Below, one piece after another: positions 47,489 through 55,921 of a DNA stretch of 64,000 nt (the first letter of the stretch is position 1; each line of letters opens with the position of its first letter). The translations under genes and the position numbers were made by a program. The stretch comes from a bacterium (GTDB taxonomy: Bacteria > Myxococcota_A > Bradymonadia > UBA7976 > UBA1532): positions 62,001-126,000 of the forward strand of contig JAUHYW010000014.1 of NCBI GenBank assembly GCA_030426085.1. The letters are read 5' to 3'. Under the pieces are notes generated by a model. It searched no databases, had not been told where the DNA came from, and worked only from the letters and a program-made list of their open reading frames with translations.

Positions 47489-47937
47489 TGCAGGACGCAC
47501 CCGATCGCGACACGCTGCTGGCCAACGTGGCGCTGTTCCTGATGGCGCAGGTCGAGCCGGCGCTCAAGGCCCACCCCGGCGGGCGGGGGCTGGCCTTCCG
47601 CACCCGCATCGCGGCGCACCTCATCGCCACGGTGGGCCGCGAGCTGGGCCACGAAGAGACCCACGACGCGGCCGAGCTGGCCCGGTTGCAGGGGTTGCTC
47701 GACGCTTCGCCGTCCGACCCGCCGCCGGTGGGCGCCGCCCGTCGGGCGGCCATCGCCGCGCTGCGCGGCCGGCTGGCGAAGGCATTGCGGGATGATGCCA
47801 TCGACCTCGACACCGACGCCGTGCGCGCCGGTCTGATGCAGACCCTGCGCGAGCAGCTCGAAGTCATCCAACCCCGCTTCGACACCCGCATGGCATGGGA
47901 CGGGGACGACCCCGTGAAGCCTCAGGAGCAGGCATGA
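47488..47937 (+). CDS. LvaB-like DUF6285 protein
   Basis: A 149-residue helical protein of the DUF6285 type, with two helical blocks (LLANVALFLMAQVEPALK and AELARLQGLLD) and an acidic tail. Its ATG overlaps the previous stop by one base (TGATG) and its stop overlaps the next start by 4 bases. In P. putida LvaB is required with LvaA for 4-hydroxyacyl-CoA phosphorylation, so this is probably the partner subunit. The function in this genome is inferred from context. Confidence 0.75.
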   Translation: MQDAPDRDTLLANVALFLMAQVEPALKAHPGGRGLAFRTRIAAHLIATVGRELGHEETHDAAELARLQGLLDASPSDPPPVGAARRAAIAALRGRLAKALRDDAIDLDTDAVRAGLMQTLREQLEVIQPRFDTRMAWDGDDPVKPQEQA

Positions 47938-49130
47938 CCGATTGGATGTTGACCCCCGAGCTGTCGGCCCTGCGGGCCCGGATCCGGGCGGTGATCGACG
48001 AGCGGGTCATCCCCGCCGAGCAGACGATCCTGGCCGAAGACCGGGCGGGTTCGCGGGAGACGCTGAAGGCGATCCAGGCCGACGTGCGCGCCCGCGGGCT
48101 GTGGACCCCCCACCTGCCGAAGGACTTCGGCGGCCTCGGCCTGGGGGTCATGGGCATGGCGGCGCTCTTCCGCGAGATGGGGCGCAGCCCGGTGGGGGCC
48201 AAGGCGTTCAACTGCGACGCGCCCGATCAAGGCAACATGGATCTGCTGCTCAAGGCGGGCAGCGCGGCCATCAAGGCGCGGTACCTGCGCCCGCTGTGCG
48301 CGGCCGAGATCACCAGCGCGTTCTGCATGACCGAGCCCGCGCCGGGGGCGGGGTCCGATCCGTCGAACCTGCGCACCACCGCCCGCCGGGACGGGGACGG
48401 CTGGGTCATCGACGGCCACAAGTGGTACAGCACCGGCGGGGAGAACGCGGCGTTCCTGGTGGTGATGGCCCGCACCAGCGACGATCCGCGCAGCGGGGCG
48501 ACGATGTTCGTCGTCGATCGCCACGCCGAGGGCGTCGAGTACGTGCGCCGCATCCCGGTCTTCGCCCCCGACGTGCTCGATCACTTCGAGGGCGAGTTCA
48601 AGTTCCACGGGGTGCGGGTGGGGGACGACGCGCTGCTCGGGGCCGAGGGGCAGGGGTTCCTGCTCGCTCAGCGGCGGCTGGTGCCGGCCCGGCTGACCCA
48701 CTGCATGCGCTGGCTGGGGCTCGCCGCGCGCACGCTGGAGATGTGTCGGGACTACGTCGGCGCCCGAGAGAGCTTCGGCAAGCGGCTGGTCGAGCATCAG
48801 ATGATCCAGGTGATGATCGCCGACGCCGCCCGGGACATCCACAGCGGCAACCTGATGACGCTGCACTGCGCCCAGATGCTCGAACAGGGGTTGGAGCGCG
48901 AGGCGCGGCCCTACTCGTCGATGGCCAAGACCCACGTCGCCCGCACGCTGTGCCGGGTGCTGGACGACGCCATCCAGATGCACGGCGGCCTGGGCTACAG
49001 CGAGGATCTGCCCTTCACCCACTGGTATCGCTCGGCGCGGGCGGCGCGCATCGCCGACGGCCCGGACGAGGTGCACCAGATGGTGGTCGCCCGGGACTTC
49101 GTGCGCGGCCGGCTCGATCTGCTGGTCTGA
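47934..49130 (+). CDS. LvaC-like acyl-CoA dehydrogenase family protein
   Basis: A 398-residue acyl-CoA dehydrogenase-fold protein. It has the usual N-terminal helices, the FCMTEPAPGAGSDPSN flavin-contact region, GHKWYSTGG, and the C-terminal HGGLGYSEDLP segment. In the LvaABC pathway LvaC completes the conversion of phosphorylated 4-hydroxyacyl-CoA to an enoyl/3-hydroxyacyl-CoA. The ATG at 47934 overlaps the previous stop by 4 bases. Tight coupling to the kinase and DUF6285 genes supports that role over simple beta-oxidation, but it is inferred. Confidence 0.82.
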   Translation: MTDWMLTPELSALRARIRAVIDERVIPAEQTILAEDRAGSRETLKAIQADVRARGLWTPHLPKDFGGLGLGVMGMAALFREMGRSPVGAKAFNCDAPDQGNMDLLLKAGSAAIKARYLRPLCAAEITSAFCMTEPAPGAGSDPSNLRTTARRDGDGWVIDGHKWYSTGGENAAFLVVMARTSDDPRSGATMFVVDRHAEGVEYVRRIPVFAPDVLDHFEGEFKFHGVRVGDDALLGAEGQGFLLAQRRLVPARLTHCMRWLGLAARTLEMCRDYVGARESFGKRLVEHQMIQVMIADAARDIHSGNLMTLHCAQMLEQGLEREARPYSSMAKTHVARTLCRVLDDAIQMHGGLGYSEDLPFTHWYRSARAARIADGPDEVHQMVVARDFVRGRLDLLV

Positions 49131-49150
49131 CGCTCGGCCGGGCTCAGACC
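49124..49150. terminator. Shared-stop hairpin between convergent acyl-CoA dehydrogenase and GST genes
   Basis: GGTCTGA (49124-49130) pairs with TCAGACC (49144-49150); an inner GCTC/GGGC pair extends it around a GGCC loop. The stem contains both stop codons, so one hairpin could end transcription from both sides. No T-run is seen. Confidence 0.5.
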
Positions 49151-49803
49151 GCGAGGCCTTTCTCTTCGCGCTGGGCCTCGAGGCCCTCGGCGACCGCCGC
49201 GGCCCGCTTCACCGCCGGGCGCTCGGCGATGCGCGCGACCCAGGCCCGGGTCTGCGGCAGCTCGGGCACGGTCACCCCGGCGCCCTCGAGGTAGCGGAAC
49301 CCGCCCGACACCCACGGGTGCAGCATCATGTCGGCGATGCTGTACGCCCCGGCGACGTAGTCCCGTGTCTGCAACGCGGCCTCGAGCACTTCGAACAGGC
49401 GGAACGACTCCCCGAGATAGCGCTCGATGGCATAGTCGAGCTTCTCGTCCCGCCTCGCGAAGTGACCCCACTGGCCCAGCATCGGGCCGACGCCGCCCAC
49501 CTGCCAGAAGACCCAGCCCATGACCTCGGCCCGGGCGGCGGGATCGGTGGGCAGGAAGCGGCCGCTCTGCTCGGCGAGGTGCAGCAGCATCGCCCCCGAC
49601 TCGAACACCCGGAACGGCGTATCGCCCCGGCCGTCGACCATCGCCGGGATGCGGCCGTTGGGGTTGATCGCGAGGAAGGCGTCGCGGTGTTGATCGCCGG
49701 CGCCGATGTCGATGGGATGCACCGCGTAGGGCAGGCCCAGCTCTTCGAGCAGGATCAGCGGCTTGATGCCGTTGGGGGTGTTCCAGGCGTAGAGGTCGAT
49801 CAT
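49144..49803 (-). CDS. Glutathione S-transferase, Nu-class-like (YfcG/YghU type)
   Basis: A 219-residue GST. The N-terminal thioredoxin-like domain begins DLYAWNTPNGIKP, with the Thr9/Asn11 pair typical of Nu-class enzymes, followed by NPNGRIPAMVD and ESGAMLLHLAEQ. The C-terminal helical domain ends at AEGLEAQREEKG. These enzymes act as glutathione-dependent disulfide or detoxification reductases. It is convergent with the LvaC-like gene and is separated from the next lipoprotein gene by a divergent promoter region. Confidence 0.9.
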   Translation of the reverse strand: MIDLYAWNTPNGIKPLILLEELGLPYAVHPIDIGAGDQHRDAFLAINPNGRIPAMVDGRGDTPFRVFESGAMLLHLAEQSGRFLPTDPAARAEVMGWVFWQVGGVGPMLGQWGHFARRDEKLDYAIERYLGESFRLFEVLEAALQTRDYVAGAYSIADMMLHPWVSGGFRYLEGAGVTVPELPQTRAWVARIAERPAVKRAAAVAEGLEAQREEKGLAV

Positions 49804-49884
49804 GGTCGCTCCAGGGCGTTGGATGGCCCAGGGACGACGCCCCGGGCGACCTCCCGGTCGCGGGCCATTGAAATGTCACGGTGA

Positions 49885-49913
49885 TTGACCCGGCCGGCCA
49901 CCATGCGCAGGAT
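49885..49913 (+). promoter_or_regulatory. Possible sigma-70-like promoter of the 49944 lipoprotein
   Basis: TTGACC (49885-49890) and CAGGAT (49908-49913) are 17 bases apart. The -10 match is weak (3 of 6). Transcription would begin near 49920, 24 bases before the ATG, which has a GAGGAGG ribosome site. Confidence 0.4.
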
Positions 49914-49943
49914 GGCATCACATTGTCCCGAGGAGGCGAATCG

Positions 49944-50684
49944 ATGAACCGCATGTGCAAGATGGCGCTGGCCGCCGTGGCGCTGGTCGTGGCCGGCTGC
50001 TCGATCGACACCGTCGACGACACCGACGTCAACGAGGAGAAGCTGTGGGGCGACTATCAGGTCGTCTACGACGACGGCGAGCTCGATCTGCGCTACTACG
50101 CCCAGCTCCGGCTCGGGGGCTCGACCGGCACGACCATCCGGCTGAGCGAGGGCAGCCTGGCGATCGACGGCAAGTCGATGCGGCTGGTCGACGGTGAGGA
50201 TCAGGTGATCAACGTCACCGGCACCTTCTACCGCCTCGAAGAGTCGACCGACGCCCCGCCGTCGACCCACACGTTCACCTGGACCCGCAGCGACGGCAGC
50301 GCGTTCGACAACACCATCGAGACGGTGGCGGCCTTCACGGTCGCCGAGCCGGCAGCGGGCGCGGCACTCACCGGCGGCGATCTGGCGGTGCGGCTCGACG
50401 GGCCGCCGCTGGGCGGCAACGAGCACTATCGGGTGACGGTCGACGCGGTCAACCGCGCCGGCGAGGGTCAGGTCAGCTCGCTGAGCGAGACGACCCAGTC
50501 CGGCGAGCGGGTGGTCTTCCCCGCCGACGACGTGGAGAAGCTGCCGCCGGGGCGGCTGATGATCCGGGCCCGTCGGGTGTGGGCCGGCGCCCCGCAGTCG
50601 GGGCACGAGATCGAGGGCGGCAAGCTGACCTCGATCCGCATCGCGCCCGACGTCGAGGTGAATCTGACCCTGCCGGGCACCTGA
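49944..50684 (+). CDS. Predicted lipoprotein of unknown function
   Basis: A 246-residue lipoprotein with VAGC lipobox (Cys19) and Shine-Dalgarno GAGGAGG. The mature part is beta-rich (LRYYAQLRLGGSTGTTIR, HTFTWTRSDGSAF, DAVNRAGEGQVSSL), suggesting one or two beta-sandwich domains. No family was recognised. It stands alone between the GST and the PilZ gene. Confidence 0.72.
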   Translation: MNRMCKMALAAVALVVAGCSIDTVDDTDVNEEKLWGDYQVVYDDGELDLRYYAQLRLGGSTGTTIRLSEGSLAIDGKSMRLVDGEDQVINVTGTFYRLEESTDAPPSTHTFTWTRSDGSAFDNTIETVAAFTVAEPAAGAALTGGDLAVRLDGPPLGGNEHYRVTVDAVNRAGEGQVSSLSETTQSGERVVFPADDVEKLPPGRLMIRARRVWAGAPQSGHEIEGGKLTSIRIAPDVEVNLTLPGT

Positions 50685-50726
50685 GCCGGCGGGCTGCGAG
50701 CCCGGGCAGCGCGTTCGACCAGCGAC

Positions 50727-53700
50727 TCAGGGCAGCGGGATCTTCCCGGTCAGCGTGCGGGCCACGTAGCGCCCGATCTGGACCCGGGCCTCGCGGGTGA
50801 GCTGCTTGAAGCGGATGCCGAGGCCGTTGGGCGGGCCGCCCTCGCTGCGGCTCATCCGGCGCACGAGGCCCCGGGCGTTGACCGATCGGCCCCCGGGCAG
50901 TTCGAAGAACACCTCCACCGCCTCACCCACCCCCAGCGCGTGCTGGGTGCCGACGAAGATGCCATCGACGCTGATGTCCCGGCTGAAGCCGGTGAAGAAC
51001 CGATCGCCGGCCTCGAGGCCGACCCGCACGCCGAGCGGGGCCCGGGGCGCGGACTCCTCCTCCGGCTCGGCGGCGGGGGGTCGGGGCGCGGCGGGGGGCA
51101 GGGGACGGGCCGGCTCGAGCGGGCGCCCCTGGCGTCTGCGGCGCATCAGCTCGGGCAGCCGGTCGGGATCGCCGGCGCTGCGGTCCGAGATGTCGAGGTC
51201 GGCCCACGGATCGGCGCCCAGGGCCCCGGCGAGCGCGGCGAAGCGATCGGTCACCCGCCGGCGCTCGTCGTCGGCCGGGGCCTCGAGGTCGTCGAGGGCC
51301 GCGTCCAGCTCGTCGCGGGCTCGGGCCCTGTGCAGCGCGTCGGCCAGGCTGGCCGATCGGCGGGTGGGCGCGGCCGGCGCCGAGCGCCAGTCATCGCCCC
51401 GGTCGGGGTCGGGCAGGGCGGCGGCGGACGGCAGCACCAGGGGCGCGGGCGCGCTGCGGGGGATCGGCGCCCCCGAGGGCCCGGTGAGGCCGCCCCAGGC
51501 GTCGTCGAGCATCACGTCGTCGAGGGCGTCCTCGACCGCCGCGCCCAGCGCCTGATCCGACGCGTCGCTCAGCCCGCCCGGGTGCCGGGGCATGGCGTCG
51601 GCGGCGGGTGACTCGGCGACCACCCGGCGCAGTCCGCCGTCCTCGGTGACGCTCGACCCGCCCCCCGCCTCGGGGTCGGGCCCCCCACTCTCGGACGTGC
51701 CATGAGCGTTCGGTGTGCCACCTCGGGGGGCGGGTATGCCATCCCGAGAGTCAGGTGAGTCATCCGGCGCGCCACGAATGCCATCGCCCATGTCGCCCAC
51801 GGCGCGGGGCGCGACGCCCGCGCCGTGCAGGAAGGGGCGGTCGTCGGCGAGTCGGGCCTCGGCCGGATCGGCGGGACCGGTCGCGGGGCGGTCGACCGAG
51901 CTGTCGGGGAACGCGTCCAGCGCCCGGGGCGGGGGCCAGTCGAGGCCCGTCAGGCAGGTCTCGCCGAAGCCGTCGTCGTCGGGGAAGTCGACGTCGGCGT
52001 CGAAGGCGCCCCCGCCGGCGTCGGCCAGGGCCGCCTCGAAGTCGAAGCCCGAGTCGGCCGGGGGGCGGGCGCCGACCGCCGGGCCGGGCGGCTGGCTCTC
52101 GGAGGCCGTGGAGCCCGCCGTGGCGCCCTGGGGCCCGCTCATTCGGGGCGCGGGGGCGGGCAGGGTGACCTGGGGTGACTCGAACGGGTTGCGGATCGCG
52201 GGGTCGATCAGCGCGGCGCCGAAGTCGGTGGGCACGTGATCGAGGTCGTCCTCGGGCGCGGGCGTGGGCTCGGGCGGGGCCGCGTCGGGCGCGCGCTGCT
52301 CGGCCAGAGGGCGGGGGCCCCAGCCATCGGCGCCGGGATCGGGCGGGGCGGGCAGCAGGCTGCCGCCGGGCGGGCTCGCCAGCGGGTCGTAATTCGAGCG
52401 GGGCTGCGCCGTGGGGCGATCGGTGATGCGGATGGCCGGGGGCGGCTCGGGCTCGGGGCTGGCCGGCGCAGGCTCGGTGAACGGGCCGTCGGCGAACGCG
52501 GCCTCGAGGTCGGCGTCGAGGCTGTCCGACACCTCGCCCTCGGCGTCGGGGCCGCTGCGGGCGAAGGCGTCGTCGAGGGCCGCCTCGAACCCCCGCGTCG
52601 CCTCCCCGAGCAGCTCGACCGGGGGATCCTCCATCGAGTCCGCGCCGAGCGGGGCGGCGATCGCGAAGGCCTCCTCCATGTCGACCCCGTCCAGCTCGCC
52701 GGTCTCGAGGGCCGGCCGGCTCGGCTCGCCGCGGGCCTCGGGGTCGGTCGAGCCATCGACGGTGGAGGGCGCGGGGGGTGGCCCGTCGTCGGACGACTCG
52801 TCGAACGGGTCGTCGAGCATCAGCATCTCGAAGCTCTGGTCGGCGCCGTCGGCCGCGGGCGCCGGCTCGGGCTCGGGCGGGCGGGGCGCCGCGAGCCCCG
52901 GTCCGAGTGGGCCGGCGTCCTCGTCGAACGACCAGTCGGCGTCGGGCAGCGCCGGCCCCTGACCGGTCACGTGGTCCACGAAGCCGAACGGGGCGTCGAG
53001 GCTGTCGTCGAAGTCGTCGAACGCGTCGAACGGATCCTCGACCACCTCGATGATGCTGGTGCGGGCGGTCGACGGGCGCCGGCGCTCGACCAGCATCGCG
53101 ACCTCGTTGCCCAGGCCGGTGGCCTCCCACTCCAGCAGCGAGTCGGCCTCGTCCAGCGCGTCGATCGACGCCTCGACCCCGTCGTCATCGGCGGCCGGCG
53201 CCGGGGGCGGATCGCTGGGGCGGCCCAGCCACCGGGCGAGCACCTCCTCGCCGGCCTGCTCGTCGTCGGCCTCCACCTCGATCTCGATGTCGACGTCGAG
53301 CCGCTCGTCGGTCTGCGGGTCGCGCATCAGGCTGCGCGGGCGGCGTCGGGGGCTGTCGTCGTCCGACTCGGCGCCCGCGGGCGGATCGGTCTCCGGGGGG
53401 AGGGGCGCGGCGACCTCGAAGTCGTCGATGCGGGCCGCCTCGACCGTGCGGGTCGCGCTGGGGCGGCGCGGGGGGCGGGCGAGCTCGCCGACGAGGGTGT
53501 CGAGCGGGCCGCTCTCGCCGTCGAACGCCGCCCGCAGCGCGTCGTGATCGATGGGCGACGGGGTCTCGGGCGCCCCGGCGGCCTGTGGGGCGGGCCGGGC
53601 GAGCGCCTGAGCCCGGGGGTCGGTCGGCGGCTCGGCGCGCGGGGTCTCCGGGCGGTCGTCGTCGCCGTCGGCCAGCAGCCGCCCGAGCAGCATCGCCTCC

Positions 53701-54149
53701 TGCTCGACCCCCGCGGCGGGGGCGGCGTCGGCCGGCAGCGGGCGCAGCGGGCCGGTGGTGCGCCGGTCGCCCAGCGCCCGAGCGACCACCCGGGACAGCT
53801 CGGCCGGGTTCAGCTCGCTCACCTCGTCGGCCAGCGTGCGATGCAGCCGATCGCGGAGGGCGGCCAGCGCCCGGTCGTCGTCCTCCACCCGATCGAGCCG
53901 GGCCCGCCAGTCGGCGAGGCTGTTTTCGAAGGCGTCCACCGCCGCCCGGCGGATCTCGACGGCCCGGGCCCGGGCGGCGAGCACGGCGCCGAACCGGCCC
54001 AGCGTATCCTCGGGGATCGCGCGGCCGAGCGCGGCCGCGCGGGATGCGAGGCTGTTCCATTCGGCCCGGGCCCGGCGCTCCCGCTCGTGCTGCTCCGCCT
54101 CGGACTCGGCGAGTCGCCGCGCGCGCGCGGCCATCCCGTCGACGGCCAA
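50727..54149 (-). CDS. Very long acidic protein with C-terminal PilZ domain
   Basis: An 1140-residue protein. The first 150 residues are helical and Arg/Glu-rich. Residues about 150-1030 are a low-complexity acidic region (Asp, Pro, Ala, Ser), predicted disordered. The last 105 residues form a PilZ domain (GLEAGDRFFTGFSRDISVDG, GLGIRFKQL), which in many proteins binds cyclic di-GMP; the N-terminal RxxxR motif is not clear. The start is set at the TTG at 54149, 5 bases after GGAGG; a GTG at 54155 overlaps that site, and an ATG at 54134 is possible. The function is unknown, perhaps motility or surface signalling. Confidence 0.75.
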   Translation of the reverse strand: MAVDGMAARARRLAESEAEQHERERRARAEWNSLASRAAALGRAIPEDTLGRFGAVLAARARAVEIRRAAVDAFENSLADWRARLDRVEDDDRALAALRDRLHRTLADEVSELNPAELSRVVARALGDRRTTGPLRPLPADAAPAAGVEQEAMLLGRLLADGDDDRPETPRAEPPTDPRAQALARPAPQAAGAPETPSPIDHDALRAAFDGESGPLDTLVGELARPPRRPSATRTVEAARIDDFEVAAPLPPETDPPAGAESDDDSPRRRPRSLMRDPQTDERLDVDIEIEVEADDEQAGEEVLARWLGRPSDPPPAPAADDDGVEASIDALDEADSLLEWEATGLGNEVAMLVERRRPSTARTSIIEVVEDPFDAFDDFDDSLDAPFGFVDHVTGQGPALPDADWSFDEDAGPLGPGLAAPRPPEPEPAPAADGADQSFEMLMLDDPFDESSDDGPPPAPSTVDGSTDPEARGEPSRPALETGELDGVDMEEAFAIAAPLGADSMEDPPVELLGEATRGFEAALDDAFARSGPDAEGEVSDSLDADLEAAFADGPFTEPAPASPEPEPPPAIRITDRPTAQPRSNYDPLASPPGGSLLPAPPDPGADGWGPRPLAEQRAPDAAPPEPTPAPEDDLDHVPTDFGAALIDPAIRNPFESPQVTLPAPAPRMSGPQGATAGSTASESQPPGPAVGARPPADSGFDFEAALADAGGGAFDADVDFPDDDGFGETCLTGLDWPPPRALDAFPDSSVDRPATGPADPAEARLADDRPFLHGAGVAPRAVGDMGDGIRGAPDDSPDSRDGIPAPRGGTPNAHGTSESGGPDPEAGGGSSVTEDGGLRRVVAESPAADAMPRHPGGLSDASDQALGAAVEDALDDVMLDDAWGGLTGPSGAPIPRSAPAPLVLPSAAALPDPDRGDDWRSAPAAPTRRSASLADALHRARARDELDAALDDLEAPADDERRRVTDRFAALAGALGADPWADLDISDRSAGDPDRLPELMRRRRQGRPLEPARPLPPAAPRPPAAEPEEESAPRAPLGVRVGLEAGDRFFTGFSRDISVDGIFVGTQHALGVGEAVEVFFELPGGRSVNARGLVRRMSRSEGGPPNGLGIRFKQLTREARVQIGRYVARTLTGKIPLP

Positions 54150-54294
54150 TCTCACCTCCCCGTCTCCGGCGAGAAGGTAGCACGGGCGGGGGTCACGGTC
54201 GAAGCGGGCGATAGGGGTGCGCTGGCCCGGAGGGGGCGGTTATCCTGCGGCCGTTCGGGGCCCCGGTGGCTCCGGTGGCACACGGGGAGATGCA

Positions 54295-55851
54295 TTGAGC
54301 GAACGTGGGACCGCCCGGTGGAGGTCGTGGCTTCGAGGCGCGGGGGGAGCGGCCGCGGCCCTCGCGCTGTCGCTGATCGCGGGTTGCCTGCCGGCCCTCG
54401 AAGACGAGTGCAGCCGCCCGAGCGACTGCGACCCGGGCCTGACGTGCGTCGGGGGGGTCTGCGCGCCGCTGCCGGGCGTGTTCGGCGACGGCGGCGAGGG
54501 CGAGGGGGAGGGCGAAGGTGAAGGAGAGGGCGAAGGGGAAGGCGAGGGCGAGGGCGAGGGCGAAGGTGAAGGAGAGGGCGAAGGGGAAGGGGAGGGGGAG
54601 ATCGCCGAGGCGTGCAACGGCGTCGACGACGACGCCGACGGGCAGACCGACGAGGCGGCGCCGTGCCCCGAGCGCACCGGGCGGCCGGGGGCCTGCGCCG
54701 ACGGGCGGTGCGTCTACGACTGCGGCGATGTCTTCGACGCGAACGGCGATCCCACCGACGGCTGCCAGCGGGGCTGCGTCGGCGACGGGGCGGTCAGCAC
54801 GCGATCCCGCGGGGTGCCCGTCGACGATCAGGCCCTCGCGTTGGCCGCCACCGCCGACGGCTGGGCGGTCGTGTGGCGCTTGGCGCCCACCGGCCTCGGC
54901 CGCGGCTTGCAAGCGCTGGTCGTCGGCGAGGCCGACGCCAACACCGTGCCCGTCGTGGGCAACGAGCAGGGCCAGTTCGGCCCGCCCGCGGCGCTGTTCG
55001 CCGGGGGTCGGCTCATCGTCGCCGCCGCGGTGGAGCGGGCGGTCCCACCGCTGGCCACCGCGACGCTGATGGTGATGGGGATCGACGAGGATGCCCGGCG
55101 TCTCATGGGGCTCCGGGGCCCGGTCGGGGGGCAGGCGAGCCGGCCGAGCGTCGCCCGGCGGGGCGCGGTGGTGGCGGTCGTGGCCGACATCACCCGCAAC
55201 GTCCCGGCGGTCAGCGGCCCGATGGCCTGGGTCGGTGAAGAGGTGGACGCCGGCGCGACGGTGGATCTGGTCGGTGTGGGTCCGACCGGCCTGCCGAGCG
55301 GGGTGCCGCTCCAGGCGTTCTCCACCGCCGGGGGCTTCGGCGTGCTGCGGCTCTCGGGCGCCGCCGACGATGTGCGGTCGATGCTCGTCGACCAGCGGTT
55401 CGGCGACGACGGCACGTCGACCGCCGCGTCGAGCCGAGCCCTCGACGCGCCGCCCACCTGGCTGTCGCTCGATCGGGAGAGCCGCCGGTGGGTGATGCCC
55501 CGGCCGACGGGCGACCTGCTGGTGGGGCAGCTCGACGCGACGGGGGCCGGGTTCGACACCCTCGACGCCCGGCCTCAGCCGCTCGCCGGGCTGGAGCCCG
55601 TCGCCATCGAGCTGCCCGGCGGCCCGGCGATGGTCTATGCCGACGGGGGCGCGGTGCGGGTCGCGCTGTGGGATGGGGAGGCCGGCGTCTGGTCGGAGGC
55701 GACGCTGGCCGAGGGCGAGGCGTCGGTCCTCGCCCTGGCCGCCACGGCGGTCGGTGATCAGGTGCGGGCGGTCTGGGTGCGGGCGGGCGAGGACGGGCAG
55801 GCCGACGAAGAGACCGGCGACCTGCGGGCGGTGGCCGACACCTGTCATTGA
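54295..55851 (+). CDS. Lipoprotein with Glu-Gly repeat linker and MopE-like motif
   Basis: A 518-residue protein, probably started at the TTG at 54295 (GGGGAG about 8 bases upstream), giving a signal ending in LIAGC. It has a short cysteine-rich head, then a 35-residue Glu-Gly linker encoded by 54496-54600, then ACNGVDDDADGQTDE, which matches the Asp/Cys motif of MopE-like copper-binding repeats. The rest (from about residue 165) is a beta-propeller-like or beta-sandwich region of unknown family. Earlier in-frame starts at 54217 and elsewhere would hide the signal peptide, so they are less likely. Confidence 0.75.
   Translation: MSERGTARWRSWLRGAGGAAAALALSLIAGCLPALEDECSRPSDCDPGLTCVGGVCAPLPGVFGDGGEGEGEGEGEGEGEGEGEGEGEGEGEGEGEGEGEGEIAEACNGVDDDADGQTDEAAPCPERTGRPGACADGRCVYDCGDVFDANGDPTDGCQRGCVGDGAVSTRSRGVPVDDQALALAATADGWAVVWRLAPTGLGRGLQALVVGEADANTVPVVGNEQGQFGPPAALFAGGRLIVAAAVERAVPPLATATLMVMGIDEDARRLMGLRGPVGGQASRPSVARRGAVVAVVADITRNVPAVSGPMAWVGEEVDAGATVDLVGVGPTGLPSGVPLQAFSTAGGFGVLRLSGAADDVRSMLVDQRFGDDGTSTAASSRALDAPPTWLSLDRESRRWVMPRPTGDLLVGQLDATGAGFDTLDARPQPLAGLEPVAIELPGGPAMVYADGGAVRVALWDGEAGVWSEATLAEGEASVLALAATAVGDQVRAVWVRAGEDGQADEETGDLRAVADTCH
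54496..54600 (+). repeat. Six-base GAR-GGN microsatellite encoding a Glu-Gly linker
   Basis: About 17 tandem GAG/GAA-GGN hexamers encode (Glu-Gly)17-Glu. A longer internal block is repeated in tandem, pointing to slippage. A shorter version of the same codon pattern lies in the VWA gene near 1503-1549 on the minus strand. Length variation is expected but untested. Confidence 0.9.
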
Positions 55852-55921
55852 CGGGGCTCGAGGCGGTCGCGCGCGATGATGACGAATCCATGATGCGCCG
55901 CAGGTCCCATCGCGTGGCACG

